DNA of 64,000 bases, from positions 1 to 64,000 of the forward strand of contig NZ_LQOL01000068.1 of the NCBI RefSeq assembly GCF_002101555.1. The letters are read 5' to 3'. This document shows positions 33,587-43,333 of the stretch, in pieces. Numbering within the stretch: the stretch's first letter is position 1; the number at the start of each line of letters is the position of its first letter. The notes beneath the pieces were generated by a model. It was not told where the DNA came from. It made no database searches and saw only the letters and a program-made list of their open reading frames with translations. Origin of the DNA: Mycolicibacterium canariasense (GTDB lineage: Bacteria > Actinomycetota > Actinomycetes > Mycobacteriales > Mycobacteriaceae). A program made the position numbers and the translations under genes.

Positions 33587-34365
33587 GCGGCGATGACCCG
33601 ATGCGGCACCGATCCGCCGATCTGGAGGCGGGATTGGACAGTCTCGCCGGTTTGGTTGCCGACAGTCTCGACCTTCGCCAGGTGCTGACCGAGGTCGCGA
33701 CGTCGGCCGTGCGGGCCATACCGGGCGCCGAGGGCGCCGGTGTGGCCGTGCTGAAGGTGGAACGAGGTGAAGATCCGCTCGTGGAAACGGCAGCGAGCGC
33801 GCCCTTCATCGTCGAGATCGACGATATCCAGTACGCACTGTTGCGTGAAGGGCCGTCGATCACCGCCGCCTCGTCACGACGTCCCGTGCGATCCGGATCC
33901 TTGGGCGGTGACAAGGCATGGCCGCGATTCGGCCCGAGGGTCGGGCGGCTGGGCGTGCACAGCGTGCTGGCCGTGCCGCTCTTGTTGCCCGATCATGTCG
34001 TCGGTGCCCTCAGCGTGTATTCGTTCGGCAAGGACGTCTTCGACGATGACGCGGCCCGGTTGGCCGAACTGTTCGCCAAACCCGCTGCCGTTGCGGTGCA
34101 CAACGCGCGGACGCTGGCCGAGGCACTCGCCGTTGCCGACCAGCTGCGGGCCGCGCTGCTCACCCGCCCCGTCATCGATCAGGCAATCGGCATCATCCGA
34201 GCGCGTACCGGATGCGGCTGTGACGAGGCGTTCACGAAGCTGCGCGTGCTGAGTCAGACCGAGCAGCGCAAGTTGGTTGATGTAGCCGGGCAGATCGTGG
34301 ACGAAGCCGTCCGCCGGGTCCTGGCGGCACGGGCCCAGCAGGCAGGGGTGGGGCCCGGGGTGTAG
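33583..34365 (+). CDS. GAF-ANTAR RNA-binding antitermination regulator
   Basis: This 260-residue regulator has a GAF sensor domain (about 15-170, LGVHSVLAVPLLLPDHVVGALSVY) and a C-terminal ANTAR domain (about 190-245, RPVIDQAIGIIRARTGCGCDEAFTKLRVLSQ). The ANTAR domain binds paired hexaloop RNA hairpins to prevent termination. No kinase or receiver domain is attached, so GAF probably binds a ligand directly. The GTG at 33583 overlaps the desaturase stop codon, linking it to lipid desaturation; an ATG at 33601 is an alternative. About 110 bp without a gene follow before the glycosyltransferase. Confidence 0.9.
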   Translation: MSGDDPMRHRSADLEAGLDSLAGLVADSLDLRQVLTEVATSAVRAIPGAEGAGVAVLKVERGEDPLVETAASAPFIVEIDDIQYALLREGPSITAASSRRPVRSGSLGGDKAWPRFGPRVGRLGVHSVLAVPLLLPDHVVGALSVYSFGKDVFDDDAARLAELFAKPAAVAVHNARTLAEALAVADQLRAALLTRPVIDQAIGIIRARTGCGCDEAFTKLRVLSQTEQRKLVDVAGQIVDEAVRRVLAARAQQAGVGPGV

Positions 34366-34479
34366 CGTTGATGTGTTGGGACCTCAGCCGGTCCGGGATG
34401 AGTCAGCTGTCCGCCGCTGATTTCACCGAGCATCCGCTCGCGCCGGACAAGTCGGTGATTTCCGACTGTCTGGATCACC

Positions 34480-35661
34480 TTGAACGCCATCTCCACTCTT
34501 CAGCTTTCGAATACCGGACTGTCCCATCGCTCGTGCATTCCGAGCTTCGGGATCCTGAGCTCGTATCCCCCTACCCCCTGTGGCCTCGCGAGCTTCAGTG
34601 CCGCGCTGGCCGACGGGTTGTCGGCCGGCGGTGCCGAGGTGAGCATCGTGCGGGTGTCCGACGGGTCGCCGACGCGCAGCGGCCGCGTCGTCGGTGAGCT
34701 GGTGAACGGGTCACCATCCTCGGTGGCCGCCTGCTCGGAGCTGCTCAGTGCAAGTGATGTCGCCATCGTTCAGCACGAGTACGGGATCTACGGAGGCACC
34801 GACGGGGAAGAGGTGGTGGAGGTTCTCGGCGGGCTGCGGGTCCCGGCAATCTTGGTGGCGCACACCGTGCCTACGGATCCGAGCCCCCACCAGCGGTCGG
34901 TGCTGGCAGCCGTCACCGCGCTCGCCGATCATGTGGTCGTCATGTCAGAATCCGCAGGCGTGCGCTTGTGCGCCGGGTTCGGTGTCGAACGCGGGAAGAT
35001 CACGGTCATCCCACACGGGGCTGCCGTTGCGCCGGCTCTGCACACCAACCGAGGCGGCCGACCGACCTTGTTGACGTGGGGCCTGCTCGGGCCCGGCAAA
35101 GGCATCGAGCGGGTCATCGATGCGATGGGTTCCTTGCACACCCTCAGGGGACGTCCGAGGTACCTGGTTGCCGGTCGGACACATCCGAAAGTCCTTGCCG
35201 CCGCCGGTGAGGAGTATCGGGCGGCGCGCGTCGAGCAGGTTCGGCGCGCGGGTCTGACGACATCGGTGCACTTCGACGCCGGCTACCGCGACGTGGCGTC
35301 GTTGGCGTCGCTGGTGCAATCGGCATCGGTGGTCGTCCTGCCGTACGACTCCAAGGATCAAGTGACCTCGGGGGTATTGGTAGATGCCATCGCGTGTGGA
35401 CGACCAGTGGTCGCCACTGCGTTCCCGCATGCTGTCGAGTTGCTCGGCAGCGGTGCCGGCATCGTCGTCGACCATGACGATCCGGACGCGATGCGGCGGG
35501 CGTTGACGTCGGTGTTGACCCAGCCCCGACTGGCCGGCGCGATGGCGGCAGAGGCACGGCGGCTCGCGCCCGCTATGGCGTGGCCTGTGGTGGCAATGTC
35601 GTATCGGACTGTGGCGCAACGGGTTATTGCGAAGCGGAAGGCGCGGAGATGTCTTTCCTAG
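34480..35661 (+). CDS. GT4-family glycosyltransferase
   Basis: This 393-residue GT-B fold retaining glycosyltransferase has an N-terminal acceptor domain (SCIPSFGILSSYPPTPCGLASFSAALADGL) and a C-terminal nucleotide-sugar domain (LLTWGLLGPGKGIERVIDAM, then GVLVDAIACGRPVVATAFP). The usual E-x7-E pair is altered, with Asp in place of the second Glu. TTG at 34480 is the apparent start and the ribosome-binding site is weak, so the exact N-terminus is uncertain. It is the first gene of a three-gene cluster with an alpha-toroid-like protein and GH130 and overlaps the next gene by 13 bp. The product glycan is unknown; mannose chemistry is suggested by GH130. Confidence 0.85.
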   Translation: MNAISTLQLSNTGLSHRSCIPSFGILSSYPPTPCGLASFSAALADGLSAGGAEVSIVRVSDGSPTRSGRVVGELVNGSPSSVAACSELLSASDVAIVQHEYGIYGGTDGEEVVEVLGGLRVPAILVAHTVPTDPSPHQRSVLAAVTALADHVVVMSESAGVRLCAGFGVERGKITVIPHGAAVAPALHTNRGGRPTLLTWGLLGPGKGIERVIDAMGSLHTLRGRPRYLVAGRTHPKVLAAAGEEYRAARVEQVRRAGLTTSVHFDAGYRDVASLASLVQSASVVVLPYDSKDQVTSGVLVDAIACGRPVVATAFPHAVELLGSGAGIVVDHDDPDAMRRALTSVLTQPRLAGAMAAEARRLAPAMAWPVVAMSYRTVAQRVIAKRKARRCLS

Positions 35662-36665
35662 CACCGAAATTCGATCATCTGTTGCGGATGTCGGATCATC
35701 ACGGGACTTTTGAGCACGCCTACGGCGCGACACCGCGCCGCGGGCACGGCTACTGCACCGACGACATGGCCAGGGTGCTGGTGGTCGCCAGCCGGCAACC
35801 CAGCGCGGACGACGCGGTGCACGGGTTGGCCCGTCTGGCGGTGCGATTCCTCGATGGGGCGCAGTCGTTCTCCGGCGGGTGCCGCAACCGAATGGACCAC
35901 ACCGGCCGGTGGATCGACGACTTCGCCCTGGAGGACTCCTGGGGTAGGTGTCTGTGGGGCCTGGGCACGGCGGCCGCGCATTGCGATGTCGGCTTGATCC
36001 GCAGGTTGTCGGTCGTGCAGTTCGAGAGGGCCGCGCACGGCCGTTCGGCGTGGCCGCGAGCCATGGCTTTCGCCGCAGTCGGCGCAGCAGAGTTGCTCGG
36101 CGTCGAACCCGACAACATCGCGGCACGCAAACTCATCTCTGACTACGTCACGGGGCTGGCACGTGCTGGTGATGATCCCGGGTGGCCGTGGCCCGAGCCA
36201 CGCCTTACCTATGCGAACGCGGTGCTCGCCGAGGCGATGATCGCGGCCGCCGTCGTCACCGACGATTCGGCGCTGGGGCAGCGTGGGTTGGATCTGTTGG
36301 GCTGGTTGGTCGAACGTGAGACGAACGCAGGCCATCTGTCCCCCACACCGGCCGGCGGCTGGACGTCGGGTGAGACACGGCCCGGTTTCGATCAACAGCC
36401 CATCGAGGTGTCGACCCTTGCCGATGCCTGCGCCCGCGCCGCAGGGCTGGACCCAGCCTCGGTCTGGCTGGATACCGTGCGGGCTGCGGCGGCCTGGTTC
36501 CAGGGCGACAACGATGCCGGGTTGCTGATGTGGAACCCGGACAGCGGTGCCGGATACGACGGACTTCACGCCGACGGCGTGAACGCCAACCAGGGTGCCG
36601 AATCGACGCTCGCGGTCATCTCCACATTCCAGCAAGCCCGGCGGTTTGCTCAGGTTCCGAGTTGA
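35649..36665 (+). CDS. Alpha/alpha-toroid glycosidase-like protein of the glycan cluster
   Basis: This 338-residue cytosolic protein is rich in paired helices ending in Trp/Gly/Asp motifs (HGYCTDDMARVL, WIDDFALEDSWGRCLWGLG, NPDSGAGYDGL, NQGAESTLAVIS). The pattern resembles six-hairpin glycosidases or epimerases. I cannot name a precise family; such genes sit between GT4 and GH130 genes in other actinobacteria. Asp/Glu residues in TDD, EDSWG and GAEST could be catalytic. ATG at 35649 with GGAAG upstream is chosen over upstream in-frame codons inside the glycosyltransferase. It is co-transcribed, with a 23-bp gap before the GH130 gene. Confidence 0.7.
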   Translation: MSFLAPKFDHLLRMSDHHGTFEHAYGATPRRGHGYCTDDMARVLVVASRQPSADDAVHGLARLAVRFLDGAQSFSGGCRNRMDHTGRWIDDFALEDSWGRCLWGLGTAAAHCDVGLIRRLSVVQFERAAHGRSAWPRAMAFAAVGAAELLGVEPDNIAARKLISDYVTGLARAGDDPGWPWPEPRLTYANAVLAEAMIAAAVVTDDSALGQRGLDLLGWLVERETNAGHLSPTPAGGWTSGETRPGFDQQPIEVSTLADACARAAGLDPASVWLDTVRAAAAWFQGDNDAGLLMWNPDSGAGYDGLHADGVNANQGAESTLAVISTFQQARRFAQVPS

Positions 36666-36688
36666 GCTCGGCGGGTGGAGGGCTTGCC

Positions 36689-38140
36689 GTGCGCCACTCG
36701 CTTCGGTTGTCCGCCGATCCGTCGCGCGTGATCACCAGGTTGTTCGTCCCCGGCCACGAAGGATTCGAGGCCCAGGAGTCGCGGACGGGAGCCGTCTTGG
36801 CACGGATTCTCTCGTTGACCGAACGCGAGGTCGGTGCGGCCTGGAACGATGTCGCCGTCAGGTTCGGCACGCGGCACCGCGATCTGGTCGGCACCTTCCG
36901 GCGCCACGCGGCTGAACTCGCCGATCGTCTGGATCCGGGTCTGGAACTCTCCGAGCAGCGGACATTGCTGTTGGGCGCGACGTTCTCCAACGAGTTCGCG
37001 ATAGAGGGAGCGGCGTTGTGCAATCCCAGCATCGTCGAGCATCCCGATCAGTCCGGTCTCGCGGCCGGCAGCCTGCGTTTCGTGATGAGCGTGCGGGGCA
37101 TCGGCGAGGGGCACCGGTCCTCGATCGGATTCCGCACCGGAACCATCGACGACGCCGGTCGAATCGGCGTGGATGCGGCGGGGCCGTATGCGACGGCAGG
37201 CACCCCCACACCGACCCTCCTCGACGCAGCGGTGTTCCGCAGTGAACTGGCCCGGGTCGATGCCGTGGCAGAGGCCGTCGCCTTTGTGCTCGACGGGTTG
37301 GGGGAGCGGTTCAGCCGGGCAGATCTCGATGCGCGGCTGCAGCGGTTACAACGCAACCGCGTGACCCGCAGACATGCGCTGGACGCCGTCGCGGCGATCA
37401 CCGCGATCGCCGATCGGAGTTACGCGGTCGAGTTCCCCTCCTGGACAATGCTTTCCGAACGCGTGCTGTGGCCGGCCACCGACGCCGAGGCGGCTGGCAT
37501 CGAGGATGCCCGGTTCGTGCGCTTCGTCGAAGATGACGGTGTCGCCACCTATTACGCCAGCTACACCGCCTACAGCGGATCGCTGATCAGTCAGCAGCTG
37601 TTGTCGACCAACGACTTTCGTTCCTTCACCTCCGAGCCGATGGTCGGCGAGGCATCCGCGAACAAGGGGCTGGCACTCTTTCCGCGCCGAATACGTGGGC
37701 GCTTCGCCGCGATGTCGCGATCGGACCGGGAATCGAACACCGTCGCCTTTGCCGATCGACCATCGGTGTGGACGAGGGCGACGGCGTGCCAGTATCCGCT
37801 GGCGGCCTGGGAAGCGCTGCAGCTGGGCAACTGCGGTGCTCCGATCGAAACCGACGCCGGGTGGTTGGTACTCACCCATGGGGTGGGTCCGATGCGCACC
37901 TATTCCATCGGGGCGATCTTGGTCGACTTGGAGGACCCCACCCGGATCATCGGCAGGCTATCGGAACCGCTGCTGAGTCCTTCCGCGGACGAACAGGACG
38001 GGTACGTGCCCAACGTGTTGTACTCGTGCGGCTCGTTGGTGCACTCCGACACCATCGTGCTGCCGTACGGCATAGGCGACCGCGCGATAGGTTTCGCCAC
38101 GGTGTCGTTGCCGGCGTTACTCGCTGCCCTGAGGCCCTGA
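36689..38140 (+). CDS. GH130-family glycoside phosphorylase/hydrolase
   Basis: This 483-residue protein has an N-terminal helical region (about 1-190) and a five-bladed beta-propeller GH130 domain. Family signatures are GIEDARFVRFVEDDGVATYYASYTAYSG, ESNTVAFADRPSVW, GAPIETDAGWLVLTHGVG and DGYVPNVLYSCGS. GH130 enzymes act on beta-mannosides, mostly by phosphorolysis to mannose-1-phosphate. GTG at 36689 has GTGGAGG about eight bases upstream. It is the third gene of the cluster with GT4 and the toroid-like protein, suggesting synthesis and recycling of a mannose-containing oligosaccharide. Confidence 0.85.
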   Translation: MRHSLRLSADPSRVITRLFVPGHEGFEAQESRTGAVLARILSLTEREVGAAWNDVAVRFGTRHRDLVGTFRRHAAELADRLDPGLELSEQRTLLLGATFSNEFAIEGAALCNPSIVEHPDQSGLAAGSLRFVMSVRGIGEGHRSSIGFRTGTIDDAGRIGVDAAGPYATAGTPTPTLLDAAVFRSELARVDAVAEAVAFVLDGLGERFSRADLDARLQRLQRNRVTRRHALDAVAAITAIADRSYAVEFPSWTMLSERVLWPATDAEAAGIEDARFVRFVEDDGVATYYASYTAYSGSLISQQLLSTNDFRSFTSEPMVGEASANKGLALFPRRIRGRFAAMSRSDRESNTVAFADRPSVWTRATACQYPLAAWEALQLGNCGAPIETDAGWLVLTHGVGPMRTYSIGAILVDLEDPTRIIGRLSEPLLSPSADEQDGYVPNVLYSCGSLVHSDTIVLPYGIGDRAIGFATVSLPALLAALRP

Positions 38141-38331
38141 CCCGGCGCGACCACGTTTGCCAGTTTGTCGGCCGACCGGCAAGGTTGCACTGGCCGACAG
38201 GCTTGTAAATGTGGCCTTCTGAGCAGGGCAAATGCGCGAAAACGAGGCTCCACCAAATTGTGCCCAGTGTTGGTGTGATTCAACCCACCAAGTGCGCTAC
38301 ATTGTGACGGCAGTCATAGGAAAGGGTGGAC

Positions 38332-38481
38332 ATGGGCGGAGTTTTGTTAGCAGGCCTGCTGGTCGTTCTCGGCGTCGGTTCGATCGCCGCTGTCGTCGCA
38401 GCCGCCGTTCTCGGCTACGGCACACTGGCGCTGGCAATCGGCATTGTGTCCAGCGCTGCCTTCGCGGCGCGGACCGTTTGA
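38332..38481 (+). CDS. Small hydrophobic membrane protein, 49 residues
   Basis: ATG at 38332, with AAAGGGTGG about five bases upstream, opens a 49-codon frame. It encodes almost entirely Ala/Val/Leu/Gly: two hydrophobic stretches (about 3-18 and 20-44) and a short Arg-Thr-Val end. It stops 14 bp before the convergent recD gene end. A promoter-like TACATT lies near 38298. I recognise no family. It could be a membrane peptide or type I toxin-like protein, but nothing beyond composition supports this. Confidence 0.6.
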   Translation: MGGVLLAGLLVVLGVGSIAAVVAAAVLGYGTLALAIGIVSSAAFAARTV

Positions 38482-38495
38482 GAAGTACCGAGACG

Positions 38496-40106
38496 CTACC
38501 GGCGCAGCCGTAGCCCCAACCCCGTCGCGCGCACGGCGCGGCGGGCGATGGCCGCACGGACTTCGGCCGCCGAGCCGACCACTCGCACCGTCCGCTTCGC
38601 GCGCGTCACCGCGGTGTAGAACAGCTCCCTGGTCAACAGCCTCGAGTCCGCCGAGGGCAGCAGCACGGTGACTTCGTCGGCCTGGCTGCCCTGGGATTTG
38701 TGGATCGTCATCGCGTGCATGGTCTCCACGTCGGTGAGCCTGCTCGTCGAAAACGACGCGTCACCGAACACCACCCGCAGACCGTCCGGTGACGCGACGG
38801 TGATCCCGGTGTCCCCGTTGTACAGTTTCAAGCCGTAGTCGTTGGTGGTCACCAACACCGGCCGACCGGCATACCAGTTGGACCACATCGGTTCGCCGGT
38901 GGCCTCGGTCAGCCAGCGCTGCACCTGCCGGTTCCACTGCGCCACGCCGAAAGGCCCGTGCCGGTGCGCACACAACAGCCGGTGCTCATCCAGGGTCGAC
39001 GTCGCGACGTGGTGATCACCGAGAATTGCCGCCTCGCGAAGTCGCAAGGCGTGCGGCAACATCACCTCGCGTAGCGACTCGGCGGTCTGCGCCCAGACGA
39101 TGTGCGGCCCGCCGGCGCCGAGCACGTCCAGCGCACCGTCGGCGTCACCGTCCCGGATCGCGGCGGCCAACGCGCCGATCGACTCTCCGAACCGATGTGA
39201 AGTCCGCAGGGCGGCAACACGTTCGGTACCCAAGCCGGTGACCAGATCGGCCAGCACCGCGCCGGCCTCCACCGACGCCAGCTGATCGGGATCGCCGACC
39301 AGGAGCAGCCGGGTATGCGGACGCACCGCCTCCAGCAATCGGGCCATCATGGTCAGCGACACCATCGACGCCTCGTCGACGACGATGACGTCGTGCGGCA
39401 GCCGATTGCCTCGGTGATGGCGGAACCGCGACGACGTGTCCGGCCGCGGACCGAGCAGCCGGTGCACGGTGGTGGCCGACAGTCCGCTCAGCCGGGCGCG
39501 GTCGACCTCGTCGAGGCGGCCGACCTCCGCCCGCACCGCCTCCTGCAGCCGGGCGGCGGCCTTGCCGGTGGGGGCCGCCAGGGCGAGGCGCGGTGTCGGT
39601 CGACCGGCCAGCGCCGCCTGTTCGGCGAACAGTGCCAGCAGCCGCGCCACGGTGGTCGTCTTGCCGGTGCCCGGCCCTCCGGTCAGTACCGTCAGGCCTT
39701 GTCCCAGAGCACGATCCGCCGCCACGCGTTGCTCGTCGAACCCGTCCGGGAACAACCTCGCCACGTCGGGTACCGGCCCGACCGGCCGCGCGGCCAGCAA
39801 GGCCAGGGCGTCATCGCAGACCTGCTGTTCCTCGCGCCAGTACCGGTCGAGGTAGAGCAGGTCACCCAGCAGGTGCAGCACCGGCGGTGCACCGGTCAGC
39901 GGACTGGCCCGAACGGCGTCCAGCCAGGCATCGGCGTCGACGCCGGCCTCGCCCGCAGCGGCCCGCAGGTCCACACACACCGATCCGCCGCGCAGGGCCC
40001 GCACGGCCAGCGCCACCGCCAGTCGCACGGACTCGTCGGTCTCCCCGGCGAGTGCCGTCAGGCGCCGGGCGACATGGGTATCGGCCGGCTCGAAGTCGGT
40101 GATCAT
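38496..40106 (-). CDS. recD: RecD, 5'-3' helicase subunit of RecBCD
   Basis: This 536-residue superfamily-1B helicase has Walker A GGPGTGKTTTVARL, Walker B VIVVDEASM, motif III GDPDQLASVEAG, and late motifs MTIHKSQGSQADEV and FYTAVTRAKRTVRV. As part of RecBCD it unwinds DNA ends; in mycobacteria this complex is tied to single-strand annealing and degradation more than to recombination. ATG at 40106 overlaps the recB stop by four bases. The order recC-recB-recD on one strand matches M. tuberculosis Rv0631c-Rv0629c. Confidence 0.96.
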   Translation of the reverse strand: MITDFEPADTHVARRLTALAGETDESVRLAVALAVRALRGGSVCVDLRAAAGEAGVDADAWLDAVRASPLTGAPPVLHLLGDLLYLDRYWREEQQVCDDALALLAARPVGPVPDVARLFPDGFDEQRVAADRALGQGLTVLTGGPGTGKTTTVARLLALFAEQAALAGRPTPRLALAAPTGKAAARLQEAVRAEVGRLDEVDRARLSGLSATTVHRLLGPRPDTSSRFRHHRGNRLPHDVIVVDEASMVSLTMMARLLEAVRPHTRLLLVGDPDQLASVEAGAVLADLVTGLGTERVAALRTSHRFGESIGALAAAIRDGDADGALDVLGAGGPHIVWAQTAESLREVMLPHALRLREAAILGDHHVATSTLDEHRLLCAHRHGPFGVAQWNRQVQRWLTEATGEPMWSNWYAGRPVLVTTNDYGLKLYNGDTGITVASPDGLRVVFGDASFSTSRLTDVETMHAMTIHKSQGSQADEVTVLLPSADSRLLTRELFYTAVTRAKRTVRVVGSAAEVRAAIARRAVRATGLGLRLRR

Positions 40107-43100
40107 GGACCCTCCAACGACGCGGACAGCTCGGTCACCAGAGCGGCGGGGGGAAGCCAGCTGAACACCCCGGCCGGATGACCGTCGAGCACCGGCGTTG
40201 CCGGACCGCACATTCCGCGCACGAACAGATAGATCGCCCCGCCGAGATGGGTGTCGGGCCGGTAGCCGGGCAGCCGCCAGGACAGGTAACGATGCAGCAC
40301 CACGCTGTACAGCAGCGCCTGCAGCGGGTAGTCCGAATGCAGCATCGCCTCGACCATGCGGTCCCTGCCGTAGTCCGCGGCGGTCAGCGGCGCGTCCCCG
40401 GTGCCAAGCCAGTTGGTCTTGTAATCGACCACCAGGAAGCGGCCGTCGACCCGCAGCACCACGTCGATCGAGCCCGACAGATATCCGCGCAGCGACTGTC
40501 TGCTCAGCGCACCGGTCGACAACCGCTCGGCATAACAGGCCAGGGGATCGTCGGCCGGCAGGTGCCGCTCGAGCAGGGCGCCGATATCGGCCAAGGTGCG
40601 GTGCTCACCGGCAAGGGGGAATTCGAAGTCCAACTCGCACAACCGGTCCGGCAACCCGATCCGGCGCAGCGTGGCGCCCTGCGCGAGCGGTCCCAGTGGG
40701 GTGTCGTGCATCGGCACCAGCGCGGCGGCCACCTCGGCCGGCGCCACCGCGACCGGCCACCGCGCGGCATGGGCGAGCACCTGGGTGTGGAGTTCGCCGA
40801 CCAGGTCCGGCGCCAACGGATCCGTGGTTTCCAGCACCGCGTGCACCAACGAGCCGAAGGTGGCACCGGTGGGCAGATCCGCCATCGGCGAGGGCACGTC
40901 GGCGCCCAACGCCGGGGCCGACAGCGCGATATCGGCGACCTCGTCGTCCAACTCCGGGACCTCCGGCTCGCTCGATACGCCGGAGGGCTGGGCCTCCTGG
41001 GCCGAGCGCAACAACCCGGAATAGGACGTGCGGCGCCAGCTGGTGTCGATCGACCGGTGGAAATGCCGCACCGACAGGTCGGTGGCGGGCACCGGAGCCG
41101 CCGGCGCAGTGAACGACGCGATCACGGACTCCTCCAGGACCGGTCCACCCGCCTCCTCCCACGCCCGCAACCTGGCCAGGGCGTCGGCGTCGGCGATCTT
41201 GCTCGGCGCGCACACGTCGGGAACTTCGGCGGTGCCGGGTGACCGTCCGCGCAGCAAGCGCGACAACCCGCCATTGGGTTCGTAGTACGACGGTGCCCAC
41301 CATGCCACCACCTGAGACTGTGCCCGGGTCAGCGCCACATACGTCAACCGGCTGTCGTTGGCCGCCGCCTCGGCCTTACCCGCCCGGATCACCGCGGGCG
41401 CGGCGCCACCGAGATACAGGCAGCGGACCGAATCCTCGTGGTACAAAACGGGATCCGGATCCGGGGTATACCGGTTGAAGGCGAACGGCAGGTACACGAT
41501 CGGATATTGCAGGCCTTTGGACACCCACACCGTCATGATCTGCACCGCGGCAGCGTCGCTGTCCAGGCGCCGGTTGCGCTCGGTTGCCCCGGTACCGTCC
41601 GAACTCTGGCTGCGCAGCCAATCCCGCAGCGCCGGCAGCCCGAAACCCGCGCCATGCGCGGTGTCCTGCAGCAGTTGCGTCATGTGTGACAAGTCGGTCA
41701 TCAACCGCTCACCGCCCTGGCGGGACAACACCCGGCTGCCCATGCCGGCCAGTTGTGCGGCCTCGAACACCGCCGCCACGCCACGCTCGCGGGCATGGCC
41801 CGCCCACGCCCGCAGCGTCGCCGCGATCCGGTCGGTCAGTTCGTCGCCACCCAGCGTGAGGCTTTCCGCGGTCTCACCGAAGAACGCCGTGGCCGCCGCC
41901 GCGCGCACCAGCCCGGTGCGGTGCGGCTGGTCGAAAGCCTCGAGCAGACACAGCCAATCGGCCGCGGCCTCCGAACCGAGCACATTGGTATCGCCGGTGT
42001 AGACCGCCGGGATGCCGGCGGCGGCCAGGGCGTCGAAACACGCCCGCGCGTCCCGGTGGGTCTCGACGATCACCGCGATGTGACGGGCTTGCACCGGATC
42101 GCCGTCGAAGGTGGCGCCGCTGGTCAGCAGCGCACCGATATCGGCGGCCAGATCCTTGCCGATGTGCGAGCGCAACCGGTCGATCGGCAGGGTCCGCGTC
42201 CCGCTGTTGCCGCGGGTGACGACGCGCAACCGGAACGGATCATTGTGCGGCGCACCGGCCAACCGGTGCCCCTCATGATGGGCCTGCACCGGGTGCACCA
42301 CGATGCCCGGGCCGCCCAACTGCGCCCCGCCGAGCACCACCTGCAGCCGCTGCACCAGTGCCGCGTCGCTGCGCCAGTTGGTGCCCAGGGTCTGCTTGTC
42401 ACCCGCCGTCTCGGCGGCCCGAAGGTAGGTGTCGATATCACCGCCGCGGAAGGCGTAGATGGCCTGCTTGGGATCACCGATCAGCACCAACCTCGACCGC
42501 CCGGTGAAGGCCCGCTCGATCACCTGCCACTGCACCGGGTCGGTGTCCTGGAATTCGTCGACCATGACGATCGGCCAGCGTTGCGGCATCCGGACCCTAG
42601 CTGCCGACCCCGGACTGTCCAGCGCGGCCGCCAGCCGAGTCAACAGATCGTCGTAGCCGAGGATGCCCCTGCGCCGCTTGCGGATCTCCAGTTCGGCCAG
42701 CACATCCCGGGCGAACGCCAGACACACCGCCGCATACGAATCCGGCTCCGGGTCGAGTGGCCGCAACTCGGTGGCGGGATTGTTCACCACCTCCCGTGCC
42801 AGCTTGAGCGCGGCGCGGTAACCCAGTATCGGGTCGTCGCGCTGCATGCCGAAATGTGCCAGGTACACATCGTCGACAATCTCGGTCACCAGCTCGTCCA
42901 GGCTGTCCACCAGAGTCACGCCGCTGTCGCTGTCACCGGCCACGCCAAGGGATTTCAGCACGATATGACAGAACTGGTGCGTGGTGGCGATGGTCGCGGC
43001 GTCGAACCCGGCCAACGCGTCGTGCAGCCGCAGCCGCCGCGCCGGCCGGTCGGTGGTGGCGATGTGACGCTCCAGGTCGTTGCACGCCCGCGCCGGATCG

Positions 43101-43333
43101 TCGATGGCGACCAGCGCGCCGACGATCTGGGCGCGCACCCGTTCGCGTAGCTCCTGGCTGGCCGATCGGCTGAAGGTGATCAGCAGCATCTCGTCGAGCG
43201 TGGCCACCCCTTCGGCGACCATCCGGGTCACCAGCCCGGCGAGTGCGAACGTCTTGCCGGTACCCGCACTGGCCTCCAACACCGTCGTCGACAACGGCGC
43301 CGGCAGCGGGCCGAGCAGATCGAAAGTCTTCAC
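40103..43333 (-). CDS. recB: RecB, helicase-nuclease subunit of RecBCD
   Basis: This 1076-residue UvrD-type 3'-5' helicase plus nuclease has Walker A EASAGTGKTFALAGL, motif II VDEFQDTD, motif III GDPKQAIYAFRG, motif V/VI LTYVALTRAQSQVVAWW, and a C-terminal RecB nuclease domain with the catalytic motif VVDYKTNW. GTG at 43333 overlaps the recC stop by four bases; its TGA overlaps recD, so the three subunits are coupled in one operon. The length is near normal for mycobacterial RecB. Confidence 0.96.
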   Translation of the reverse strand: MKTFDLLGPLPAPLSTTVLEASAGTGKTFALAGLVTRMVAEGVATLDEMLLITFSRSASQELRERVRAQIVGALVAIDDPARACNDLERHIATTDRPARRLRLHDALAGFDAATIATTHQFCHIVLKSLGVAGDSDSGVTLVDSLDELVTEIVDDVYLAHFGMQRDDPILGYRAALKLAREVVNNPATELRPLDPEPDSYAAVCLAFARDVLAELEIRKRRRGILGYDDLLTRLAAALDSPGSAARVRMPQRWPIVMVDEFQDTDPVQWQVIERAFTGRSRLVLIGDPKQAIYAFRGGDIDTYLRAAETAGDKQTLGTNWRSDAALVQRLQVVLGGAQLGGPGIVVHPVQAHHEGHRLAGAPHNDPFRLRVVTRGNSGTRTLPIDRLRSHIGKDLAADIGALLTSGATFDGDPVQARHIAVIVETHRDARACFDALAAAGIPAVYTGDTNVLGSEAAADWLCLLEAFDQPHRTGLVRAAAATAFFGETAESLTLGGDELTDRIAATLRAWAGHARERGVAAVFEAAQLAGMGSRVLSRQGGERLMTDLSHMTQLLQDTAHGAGFGLPALRDWLRSQSSDGTGATERNRRLDSDAAAVQIMTVWVSKGLQYPIVYLPFAFNRYTPDPDPVLYHEDSVRCLYLGGAAPAVIRAGKAEAAANDSRLTYVALTRAQSQVVAWWAPSYYEPNGGLSRLLRGRSPGTAEVPDVCAPSKIADADALARLRAWEEAGGPVLEESVIASFTAPAAPVPATDLSVRHFHRSIDTSWRRTSYSGLLRSAQEAQPSGVSSEPEVPELDDEVADIALSAPALGADVPSPMADLPTGATFGSLVHAVLETTDPLAPDLVGELHTQVLAHAARWPVAVAPAEVAAALVPMHDTPLGPLAQGATLRRIGLPDRLCELDFEFPLAGEHRTLADIGALLERHLPADDPLACYAERLSTGALSRQSLRGYLSGSIDVVLRVDGRFLVVDYKTNWLGTGDAPLTAADYGRDRMVEAMLHSDYPLQALLYSVVLHRYLSWRLPGYRPDTHLGGAIYLFVRGMCGPATPVLDGHPAGVFSWLPPAALVTELSASLEGP

